Part shown: piece by piece, positions 1 to 6,038 of the stretch | How positions within the stretch are numbered: the stretch's first letter is position 1 | Layout of the letters: each line of letters starts with the position of its first letter | Assembly: GCA_964638815.1 (NCBI GenBank) | Contig: CAZXBB010000175.1 | Span: 1 to 12,598, forward strand | Origin: CAZXBB01 sp964638815 | GTDB lineage: Bacteria > Planctomycetota > Phycisphaerae > Phycisphaerales > SM1A02 | DNA: 12,598 nucleotides | Direction of reading: 5' to 3' | Made by a program: the position numbers and the translations under genes | The notes under the pieces: generated by a model | The model's database searches: none | What the model was told of the DNA's origin: nothing | Seen by the model: the letters and a program-made list of their open reading frames with translations, nothing else

Positions 1-852
1 TTTCACGACGCCGTCGGCGACCATCTCGACGAGCTTTCGCTTGCTCATCACGGTGTAGTTCAGGTTCAGCCGCGCGAACTCGATCTGCTTCGGGTGGCAC
101 GGCACGTCGAGCTGGTCGAGGAACCAGTCGTAGAGCGGCCGGTGATCCTCGAACTCCAGGGTGCACAGCGAATGCGTAATGCCCTCGAGCGCGTCGGAGA
201 TGCAGTGCGTGTAGTCGTACATCGGGTAGATGCACCACGCGTCGCCCGTGCGGTGGTGGTGCGCCCGGCGGATCCGGTAGATCGTCGGGTCGCGCATGTT
301 CAGGTTCGGCGACGCCATGTCGATCTTCGCGCGCAGCACGTGCGCCCCATCGTCGAACTCGCCCGCCCGCATGCGGGCGAAGAGATCGAGGTTCTCTTCC
401 ACGGTGCGGTCGCGGTACGGGCTGTTCCGTCCGGGCGCGGTCAGCGTGCCCCGGTACGCGCGGACCTCCTCGGCGTCGAGGCTGCACACGTAGGCCTTGC
501 CCGCCCTGATGAGATCGAGCGCGTACGCGTAGAGCTGCTCGAAGTAGTCGGAGGCGAAGTGGAGGTTCTCGCCCCAGTCGAACCCGAGCCAGCGGACGTC
601 CTCCTTGATCGCCTCGACGTACTCGACCTCCTCCTTGACCGGGTTCGTGTCGTCGAAGCGCAGGTGGCAGCGGCCGCCGGTCTCCGCGGCGATGCCGAAG
701 TCGAGGCAGATCGCCATCGCGTGCCCGACGTGCAGGTAGCCGTTCGGCTCGGGCGGGAAGCGCGTCACGACGCTCGTGACGCGACCGGCGCCGAGGTCGC
801 CGGCGACGATGGTGCGGATGAAGTCGGTGGGTGGAGACTCGGTGGCGCTCAT
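1..852 (-). CDS. glnS: Glutaminyl-tRNA synthetase, N-terminal part (gene cut by left window edge)
   Basis: Charges tRNA-Gln with glutamine in the cytoplasm using ATP; class Ib synthetase. The 284 visible codons begin MSATESPPTDFIRT. They contain the GlnRS form of the first class I signature, FPPEPNGYLHVGHA (HVGH at residues 41-44), and then FDDTNPVKEEVEY, which is characteristic of GlnRS rather than GluRS. The second signature, VMSKRK, is at residues 268-272, close to the window edge. Bacterial GlnRS is about 550 residues, so roughly half is missing (anticodon-binding beta-barrels). The ATG at 852 is chosen because the GlnRS homology begins soon after it. No Shine-Dalgarno sequence is visible upstream. 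It lies 63 nt downstream of gltX on the same strand and may be co-transcribed with it. Having both enzymes suggests direct Gln-tRNA formation rather than dependence on the amidotransferase route (inference). Confidence 0.95.
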   Translation of the reverse strand, partial: MSATESPPTDFIRTIVAGDLGAGRVTSVVTRFPPEPNGYLHVGHAMAICLDFGIAAETGGRCHLRFDDTNPVKEEVEYVEAIKEDVRWLGFDWGENLHFASDYFEQLYAYALDLIRAGKAYVCSLDAEEVRAYRGTLTAPGRNSPYRDRTVEENLDLFARMRAGEFDDGAHVLRAKIDMASPNLNMRDPTIYRIRRAHHHRTGDAWCIYPMYDYTHCISDALEGITHSLCTLEFEDHRPLYDWFLDQLDVPCHPKQIEFARLNLNYTVMSKRKLVEMVADGVVK

Positions 853-860
853 GGGCGAAG

Positions 861-902
861 TCGTGGGTCGTGGGTCGTGAGTACTGGGTCCCGGGTGTCG
901 GC
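861..902. repeat. Degenerate heptanucleotide tandem repeat between gltX and glnS
   Basis: Six consecutive 7-nt units read on the plus strand: TCGTGGG, TCGTGGG, TCGTGAG, TACTGGG, TCCCGGG, TGTCGGC. The first three are nearly identical and the rest decay while keeping the period and the GGG end. The array fills most of the 63-nt gap between the gltX stop and the glnS start, so it would be transcribed as untranslated spacer. Short 7-nt tandem repeats in intergenic DNA are known from cyanobacteria (STRR). No kinship is claimed here, only the similar form. Confidence 0.6.
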
Positions 903-915
903 TGGTCGCGGTCGC

Positions 916-2577
916 TCACGGGGTTCCGGTGAGCTGCTCCCGATGGGCAAGGCATCGGGCGATGCGGTTGAGTACGGACGTCTTGCCGAGGATCGCGAGC
1001 GTGTCGAAGATCGCCGGGCTGATCGTGCCCCCGCTGACCGCGATGCGAAGCGGCTGCGCGACCTTGCCGAGCTGGCCCCCGGCGTGCGTCTCGGCATACG
1101 CGTTGACGGCGCGCTCGAGCCCGCCGACGGTCCAGTCGGCGACGTCGCACAGCACGGACGCGATCGCCTCGAGATGGGCGTAGCCGCTCGGCTCGCCGCC
1201 CGCGAGCGCCTTGCGCACGGCCTTCGACTGCTCGTAGACGATCTCGTCGTCCGCTACGACGAAGAAGCCGCAGCTCCGCACCGGGTCCTCGAGCGTCTTG
1301 GACCGGTCGTGGTTCGCCAGCGCGAGCAGCCGGAACTGCTCGTCCGTGAGCGCGGCCCGGAACACGGGGTGGTAGCGCGCGACGTGCTCCGCGAACCGAT
1401 CGGCGAAGGTCTCGGGCGTCATCGCCTGGAGTGCGTCGAGGTTGAACGCGAGCAGCTTGTCGCGGTCGAACTTCGCCGGCGACCTGGTGATGCGGTCGAG
1501 ATCGAAATGCGCGACGAGAAAATCCGTGTCGAAGTGTTCGATGTCGTCGCCCGGCGACCAGCCGAGGAGCGCGAGGTAGTTGACGACCACCTCGGGCAGG
1601 TACCCCGCCCGCCGGAAGTCGTCCACGTTGATCTCCGGGAGGTCGATCGTGAGCTCCGCGGCGAGGGCGACGGCCTCGTCGAGATCGAGCTGGTGATCCT
1701 TCCCGGAGAGCCACCAGCGCCAGCGCTCGAGGGCGATCACGGCCGAAGTCTCCACGCCCCGCTCGCGCACGGCGCTCCGGAGCGCCTTGTCCTTGTCGCG
1801 CTTCGACATCTTCGAGCCGTCGGGGTTGAAGATCAGCGACAGGTGCGCGTAGACGGGCGGCGCGAAGCCGAGCGCCTGCTGGATGAGGACGTGCCGGGCC
1901 GTATTGTTCAGGTGCTCCTGGCCGCGGATGACGTGCGTCACGCCCATCATCTCGTCGTCCACCACGACGGCGAAGTGGTATGTCGGGTAGCCGTCGGCCT
2001 TGCAGATGACGAAGTCGTCGAGCTCACTCGTTGCGACCCTAACCTCGCCGAAGACGGCGTCGTTCACGACGACTTCATCCACGTCCGGCAGACGCAGCCG
2101 CACGACGTGCGGCCGGCCCTCCCCGACGAGCCGCGCGACCTGGGCCGGATCGAGGCCGAGCGCGGCGCGGTCGTAGCGGTACGACTCATTGGCGGCCCGC
2201 GCCCGCGCGCGCGTCGCGTCGAGCTCCTCCGGGGTCTCGAACGCGCGGTACGCCCGGCCGCCGGCGATCAGCCGGTCGAGCTCCAGGCGGTAGTGCCCGA
2301 GCCGCTCGGACTGGAAGTACGGCCCGCACGGCCCGCCCCCGCAGCCGGCGTGCTCCGGGCCCTCGTCCCACTCGATGCCGAGCCACTTGAGGTCCTCGAG
2401 GAACGCCATGCTGGCCGCGTCGGACGATCGCTTCCGGTCGGTGTCCTCGATGCGGAGGATGAACGTCCCGCCCCGCGCGCGGGCGAAGGCCCAGCAGAAC
2501 AGTGCCGTGCGCGCACCACCCACGTGGAGATGGCCCGTGGGGCTCGGGGCGAACCGGGTGCGGACGGGAGCTTCCAT
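916..2577 (-). CDS. gltX: Glutamyl-tRNA synthetase with an inserted segment after KMSKR
   Basis: Cytoplasmic class Ib synthetase that attaches glutamate to tRNA-Glu. The 553-residue product begins MEAPVRTRFAPSPTGHLHVG, the GluRS form of the HIGH signature (HLHVGG at residues 16-21). The catalytic segment KADGYPTYHFAVVVDDEMMG and then GVTHVIRGQEHL lie at about residues 193-223, and KMSKR is at 256-260. In E. coli GluRS about 12 residues separate KMSKR from GYLPE. Here 64 residues do (261-324), so some 50 residues are inserted, which largely explains a length above the usual 470-500. The frame is open upstream to 2733, but that extension would translate an intergenic palindrome. The ATG at 2577 sits four codons before the conserved start of the family, so it is preferred. 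There is no clear ribosome binding site. The gene lies downstream of pssA across a 274-nt repeat-bearing spacer. Confidence 0.95.
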   Translation of the reverse strand: MEAPVRTRFAPSPTGHLHVGGARTALFCWAFARARGGTFILRIEDTDRKRSSDAASMAFLEDLKWLGIEWDEGPEHAGCGGGPCGPYFQSERLGHYRLELDRLIAGGRAYRAFETPEELDATRARARAANESYRYDRAALGLDPAQVARLVGEGRPHVVRLRLPDVDEVVVNDAVFGEVRVATSELDDFVICKADGYPTYHFAVVVDDEMMGVTHVIRGQEHLNNTARHVLIQQALGFAPPVYAHLSLIFNPDGSKMSKRDKDKALRSAVRERGVETSAVIALERWRWWLSGKDHQLDLDEAVALAAELTIDLPEINVDDFRRAGYLPEVVVNYLALLGWSPGDDIEHFDTDFLVAHFDLDRITRSPAKFDRDKLLAFNLDALQAMTPETFADRFAEHVARYHPVFRAALTDEQFRLLALANHDRSKTLEDPVRSCGFFVVADDEIVYEQSKAVRKALAGGEPSGYAHLEAIASVLCDVADWTVGGLERAVNAYAETHAGGQLGKVAQPLRIAVSGGTISPAIFDTLAILGKTSVLNRIARCLAHREQLTGTP

Positions 2578-2619
2578 GGCGGCAGAAGGGTACCGGCCCG
2601 GACATGGAGCCGCCACTTG

Positions 2620-2642
2620 GCCCGCATTATGCATGAAGCGGG
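2620..2642. repeat. Near-palindromic intergenic repeat, copy 1
   Basis: The plus strand reads CCCGCATTATGCATGAAGCG followed by GG. It is an imperfect dyad centred on ATGCAT, with CCCGC/GCGGG arms and two mismatched pairs. It lies 43 nt upstream of the gltX start. Bases 2620-2640 recur exactly, in inverted orientation, at 2832-2852, and a degenerate copy is at 7775-7797. It could be a REP-type repeat, an operator-like dyad or a stem-loop in the gltX leader; the sequence alone does not decide. Confidence 0.7.
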
Positions 2643-2831
2643 CCGGTGGGTGCTGGAATCCACAGCCAATCCAGGAATGAAACGATGATTCCCCGCCGGT
2701 CCACGAACGTGCGATGCGCAACCGGCGCGGCAAGCCGATCGTGTGGTCGCTCGGGCGAGGCGCCGACGTGTTTCACACCACATCAAGCCTCGAACGTGCG
2801 ACCACGCGTTTGGATCGTCCGCCGGACGGTT

Positions 2832-2852
2832 CGCTTCATGCATAATGCGGGC
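2832..2852. repeat. Near-palindromic intergenic repeat, copy 2 (inverted)
   Basis: The plus strand reads CGCTTCATGCATAATGCGGG plus C, the exact reverse complement of 2620-2640. Its last base (2852) is also the final G of the pssA stop codon TAG, so the repeat abuts the 3' end of pssA directly. In the pssA transcript it would form a 3' untranslated dyad immediately after the stop. There is no U-tract, so a classical intrinsic terminator is not supported. Confidence 0.7.
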
Positions 2853-3811
2853 TAGGAGGACCCGGAAGCCCGCTCGCGCCTGCCGCGTCGCACGCGCTTC
2901 ACCACCAGCCGCACAGGGCTGTACACCGCGTACAGCGTGAACGCGAGCGCGAGCATTCCCTGGAACCACCAGATCGCCAGGACAACGAGCACCACCAGCC
3001 GCGCGACGTAGCCGAAGCTGCGCCCGCCGCGCACGTACCGGTTCATCACGTGAACGTACGGAATGGAGGAGATCATCGCGAGCGCGCACAGCAGCGTCAC
3101 GAGCGGAATGCCGAATGCCGTCCAGCGCGCGAACGCGACCGAGACGTCCTCGGGCGCCGCTTCGCGGATGTGGAGCCAGTGCTGGTGGAGCACGATCAGG
3201 CTCGCGACGGTTCCCGCGGCGCCGGGCGACGGCAAGCCGCGGAACACGAGGTGGTCGTCCTTCGCGGCCGACGGCGTCTCGACGTTGAATCGCGCGAGAC
3301 GCAGCGCCGTGCAGCACACGAAGACCGCGGCCACGCCCCAGAGCAGCTTGGCGAACGACGTATCCGCCTCGGGGCTGAGGATCGTCGCCGCGCCCTCGGG
3401 CCCGACGTAGTAGCTCACGAGACGCAGCATCATGAAGGCGGGCGCGACGCCGAACGTGACGAGGTCGGCGAGCGAGTCGAGCTGCGCGCCGAGCTCCGTC
3501 GTGCTCTCCGTGAGTCGCGCCACCGAGCCGTCGATCGCGTCGAGGAACATGCCCAGGAAAACGAGCGCGCCGGCGACGGTGAGGGTCTTCCAGCCCCAGA
3601 GGCCGGTGGCGTCGATGGGCTTCGAGGCGTAGTGGATCGCCGCGAACCCGGCGATGAGGTTCGCGAGCGTGACCAGCGTGGGCATCACCGAGATCGGCGG
3701 GATGCGGCGGCGGAGCCGATGACGGACGCGGCTCATGCGGTGCCCGCGCGTGCCGGACTTCGGCGGCTTGTGCCGCTTCTTTCCCTTGTGACCGTCCGGG
3801 TCGATGCTCAC
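2852..3811 (-). CDS. pssA: CDP-diacylglycerol-serine O-phosphatidyltransferase (phosphatidylserine synthase)
   Basis: Membrane enzyme that transfers phosphatidyl from CDP-diacylglycerol to serine, the first step towards phosphatidylethanolamine. The 319-residue product carries the complete CDP-alcohol phosphatidyltransferase signature DG-x2-AR-x8-G-x3-D-x3-D: D94, G95, A98, R99, G108, D112 and D116. It also has the PssA-type motifs LRLARFN (170-176) and FRGLPSPGAAG (190-200). Several hydrophobic segments follow a Lys/Arg-rich N-terminus (about residues 1-38). The start is GTG at 3811. It overlaps the upstream lipoprotein stop as GTGA (3808-3811), typical of translational coupling, and no better start gives this register with the PssA-like fold. 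The stop TAG at 2852-2854 touches a palindromic repeat. The upstream neighbours are a lipoprotein and a LOG-family gene. No phosphatidylserine decarboxylase gene, a common partner, is present in the window. Confidence 0.93.
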   Translation of the reverse strand: MSIDPDGHKGKKRHKPPKSGTRGHRMSRVRHRLRRRIPPISVMPTLVTLANLIAGFAAIHYASKPIDATGLWGWKTLTVAGALVFLGMFLDAIDGSVARLTESTTELGAQLDSLADLVTFGVAPAFMMLRLVSYYVGPEGAATILSPEADTSFAKLLWGVAAVFVCCTALRLARFNVETPSAAKDDHLVFRGLPSPGAAGTVASLIVLHQHWLHIREAAPEDVSVAFARWTAFGIPLVTLLCALAMISSIPYVHVMNRYVRGGRSFGYVARLVVLVVLAIWWFQGMLALAFTLYAVYSPVRLVVKRVRRGRRERASGSS

Positions 3812-4776
3812 TGCTCGCTTCTCCGCGGGTCGCGCGTCGGCGCGGCAAGGCCCATCGTATCCGCCGCCGTCCCCGGCAACGGCGGGGGCTCGAGCGATTC
3901 CGGGATCATCGGAACGAAGACGAGCAGATCGCGCTGCGGCGCCGAGTGGTCCTCGCGCCGAAGGAGGAGCGATCCGATCGTCGGCGGCGCGGCGGCGCCG
4001 GGTCCGGCGCCGGGGCCGGGGCCGGGGCCGGGTCCGGGTCCGGGTCCGGGGCGCGCGGCGGCATCGCGACCCGCCTCCGGCTCGACCTCGAGCCCCCGGG
4101 TCCACACGTCGCCGGGCACGGCGGCGGTCAGCACCCACGCGAAGCCCGGCCGCATCATCAGCGCGAGGCCCGCCTCGGGAAACCGGTCGCCGACGAACGC
4201 CCGCCGCCCGAGCACCTGCGCGAGACGCGTTGATCGCGTGCGGTCGTGCTCGGGCACCGCTTCGACGCAGAGGTACGGTCCGTCCTCCATCGGCGTCGTC
4301 CACCCGCGGACCGCGAGGCGGAGGCGACCGCCCTCGACGGCCCGGACGCGCCCGCCGATCGCCATCGTGTCGGCCGGGCGAAGAGGCACCTCGACGATGG
4401 TTCGCCACTCGTAGGCCTGCCCGTACCAGCCTTCGACGTCGCGCGACGTACCAAGGTCCGCGCGCAACGCGGGAAGCGTTGCGATGGGGACGGGGACGAG
4501 GCGGAATCCGTTCTGCGCGAGGCGGGCGTGGTCCGGCTCGTCGTCCCCGGGCGGCCGCGCGTGCCTCATCAGGATCGCCGTGACGCGACCCGGATCGTCC
4601 GGGTCGTCGGACACGCGCCATTGCAGCACCTGGAGCCCGCTGTCGGCGGTCGGAAGGAGCATGCGTCGCGCCGCGCCGCCGTCGGTCTCCATCGCGGCAT
4701 CCCGCCCGCCCTCGCCGGCGCACGACGACACCGCGAGCAGCGCTGCGATCCAGGGAAATGCACGTACTCGTCCCAT
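3808..4776 (-). CDS. Putative lipoprotein of unknown function with a Pro-Gly tract
   Basis: I do not recognise a family. The 322-residue product starts MGRVRAFPWIAALLAVSSC, a type II signal peptide with lipobox V-S-S-C and lipidation at Cys19. It should therefore be an exported, membrane-anchored protein. The middle (about 40-235) looks like a folded domain rich in beta-type stretches (for example EWRTIVEVPL and GGRVRAVEGGRLRLAVRGW). Residues 243-260 are alternating Pro-Gly (with one Ala), a likely flexible or extended linker. A Pro-rich C-terminal segment follows. A GAGGG sequence lies about 5 nt before the ATG. The gene begins 13 nt after the LOG-family stop and overlaps pssA by 4 nt, so the three are probably one operon. 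A role near the membrane or in lipid metabolism would be inference from position only. Confidence 0.8.
   Translation of the reverse strand: MGRVRAFPWIAALLAVSSCAGEGGRDAAMETDGGAARRMLLPTADSGLQVLQWRVSDDPDDPGRVTAILMRHARPPGDDEPDHARLAQNGFRLVPVPIATLPALRADLGTSRDVEGWYGQAYEWRTIVEVPLRPADTMAIGGRVRAVEGGRLRLAVRGWTTPMEDGPYLCVEAVPEHDRTRSTRLAQVLGRRAFVGDRFPEAGLALMMRPGFAWVLTAAVPGDVWTRGLEVEPEAGRDAAARPGPGPGPGPGPGPGAGPGAAAPPTIGSLLLRREDHSAPQRDLLVFVPMIPESLEPPPLPGTAADTMGLAAPTRDPRRSEQ
3997..4050. repeat. Hexanucleotide-type repeat encoding the Pro-Gly tract
   Basis: Nine Pro/Ala-Gly dipeptides are encoded by near-identical 6-nt units (GGGTCC, GGGGCC, GGCGCC variants on the plus strand). GC-rich 6-nt arrays like this can change length by slippage without shifting the frame, so the linker length of the lipoprotein may vary between strains (inference). 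Confidence 0.7.
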
Positions 4777-4789
4777 GGGCCCTCGCCCG

Positions 4790-5872
4790 TCAGCGCCCGG
4801 CTTCGCCGGCGGCGTCGGCGCTGGCGTTGCCGGTCGCGAGCCCCGCCCGCTCAGCGCCGAAGTCGTTCAGGCGATCGATGAGGCGACGCACCATGCCAAG
4901 CCGGTAGCGTGTGTGCTCGAAGGCGATCCGCGGCATCTCGAGGTGATCCGTCTCGCCTCGCAGCGGTCCCGATCGCTCGATGCGTCCGCGTCTCACGAGC
5001 ACGCCGAACTCGTCGTTCAGACGCTCCATCTGCTCGTCCGTCGGCTCGGAGCGGACGCGCATGACGAGCATCTCGTTGACGTAGCGGCTGGAATGGTACT
5101 CGCGGTAGAAGTGGAGGATGTGCTCCAGCGCGTCCTGCGGCGAGGCGGCGCGGTAGCAGATGCCGGTGTCCTCGGGGCTGATCCAACCGTTGTCGAGGAG
5201 GTTCTTCCCGATGTAGCGCTCCCAGTGGTGCCAGTACACGCCGCCCTCGCCTTCGAGGAGGACGATCGGCACGATGTTGCTCTTGCCGGTCTGGACGAGC
5301 ACGAGGGACTCGAAGAGCTCGTCCTGCGTGCCGAAGCCGCCCGGGAACACGGCGACCGCGTCGGCATGCGTCATGAACATGAGCTTCCGCGTGAAGAAGT
5401 AGCGGAAGTTGATCAGCTTCGAGTCGCCCTCGATCACGTCGTTCGCGGTCGTCTCGAACGGGAGGCGGATCGAGAGTCCGAAGCTCGCCGCGCGGCTCGG
5501 CCCCTCGTGGCCGGCCTTCATGATGCCGTCGCCTGCGCCGGTGATGCCCATCCATCCGTGCCGGGCGATCGCCGCGCTGAAGTCGCGGGCGGCAATGTAG
5601 TCGGGGTGGTCTCCGGGCGTTCGCGCGGATCCGAAGATGCTCACCTTGCGCGTGCCGACGTACCGGTTGAAGACGCGGTACGCGTAGCGCATCTCCTTCA
5701 TGGCGCTGTTGATGAGCTTGAGCTGCCCCGTGTCGTGCCCGTCGGGGATCATCTTCAGGCAGGTGAGGATGAGGTCGGTGATCAGCCGGCCGTCGAAGGT
5801 GGACGGATCACCACCGACGGACTCCACGAGGGCGGCGACGGTTTCGGCGGTCTCGATACGATTATCGGGCAT
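4790..5872 (-). CDS. LOG-family protein (nucleoside 5'-monophosphate phosphoribohydrolase type), extended
   Basis: Family members hydrolyse the N-glycosidic bond of nucleoside 5'-monophosphates; the best known release active cytokinin bases, and bacterial relatives also act on common nucleotides. The 360-residue product has the Rossmann-type LOG core: FGSAR (80-84), GAGDGIMKAGHEG (112-124), RK at 162-163 and the signature PGGFGTQDE (177-185), which matches PGGxGTxxE. The core alone is usually about 190 residues. Here there are extra segments of about 70 residues at the N-terminus and well over 100 at the C-terminus, as in longer bacterial relatives. The substrate cannot be assigned. ATG at 5872 has no visible Shine-Dalgarno sequence. 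The gene heads the probable LOG-lipoprotein-pssA operon and lies 166 nt downstream of the 548-residue cysteine-repeat gene. Confidence 0.88.
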   Translation of the reverse strand: MPDNRIETAETVAALVESVGGDPSTFDGRLITDLILTCLKMIPDGHDTGQLKLINSAMKEMRYAYRVFNRYVGTRKVSIFGSARTPGDHPDYIAARDFSAAIARHGWMGITGAGDGIMKAGHEGPSRAASFGLSIRLPFETTANDVIEGDSKLINFRYFFTRKLMFMTHADAVAVFPGGFGTQDELFESLVLVQTGKSNIVPIVLLEGEGGVYWHHWERYIGKNLLDNGWISPEDTGICYRAASPQDALEHILHFYREYHSSRYVNEMLVMRVRSEPTDEQMERLNDEFGVLVRRGRIERSGPLRGETDHLEMPRIAFEHTRYRLGMVRRLIDRLNDFGAERAGLATGNASADAAGEAGR

Positions 5873-5991
5873 GGGTGGGCGTTCACGGCGTGCGGGGGGA
5901 AGCGGGGCTCGGACGGGCCGCGGAACGGGGCCGCGGCGAACCGGGCATGATCCGCCATCGCGGCGAACCGTGCAATCCCCGGTCCTCTTCG

Positions 5992-6033
5992 GCCGGTTCC
6001 GGGGCCGGGATGACGAGGATGACGGGAACCGGC
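5992..6033 (-). terminator. Stem-loop just after the 548-residue cysteine-repeat gene (possible terminator)
   Basis: A perfect 9-bp inverted repeat, GCCGGTTCC (5992-6000) with GGAACCGGC (6025-6033), encloses a 24-nt loop and begins 5 nt beyond the stop codon at 6039. There is no U-run after it, so it may be a 3' stabilising hairpin or a Rho-assisted end rather than a classical intrinsic terminator. The remaining spacer up to the LOG gene (5873-5991) is GC-rich with nothing else recognised. Confidence 0.4.
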
Positions 6034-6038
6034 GCGGC

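Larger units (their letters stand above)
2620..2852. repeat. REPIN-like unit: 233-bp interval bounded by 21-nt perfect inverted repeats
   Basis: Two exact inverted copies of the palindromic repeat bound the pssA-gltX spacer. The interior (2643-2831) shows no coding potential or tRNA that I can see. It holds a direct repeat CGAACGTGCGA at 2704-2714 and 2791-2801, and a short dyad CGTCCGCCGGACG near the right end. The inner flanks of the two palindromes are not complementary to each other. No target-site duplication is visible. The arrangement resembles a REP doublet in opposite orientation, or a very small MITE. Which it is depends on copy number elsewhere in the genome. Confidence 0.45.

Noticed and set aside
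2626..2631. CATAAT in the palindrome as a -10 box for gltX
   Set aside because: No -35 match lies at suitable spacing, the hexamer is missing from copy 3, and in copy 2 it points antisense into pssA.
94..2688. An 864-codon plus-strand open frame opposite gltX and glnS
   Set aside because: It is antisense to two clear synthetase genes, has an Arg/Val/Glu-rich composition typical of high-GC shadow frames, and shows no recognisable motif.
2578..2733. N-terminal extension of gltX by 52 codons
   Set aside because: It would translate the intergenic palindrome, and GluRS homology starts right at the ATG at 2577.
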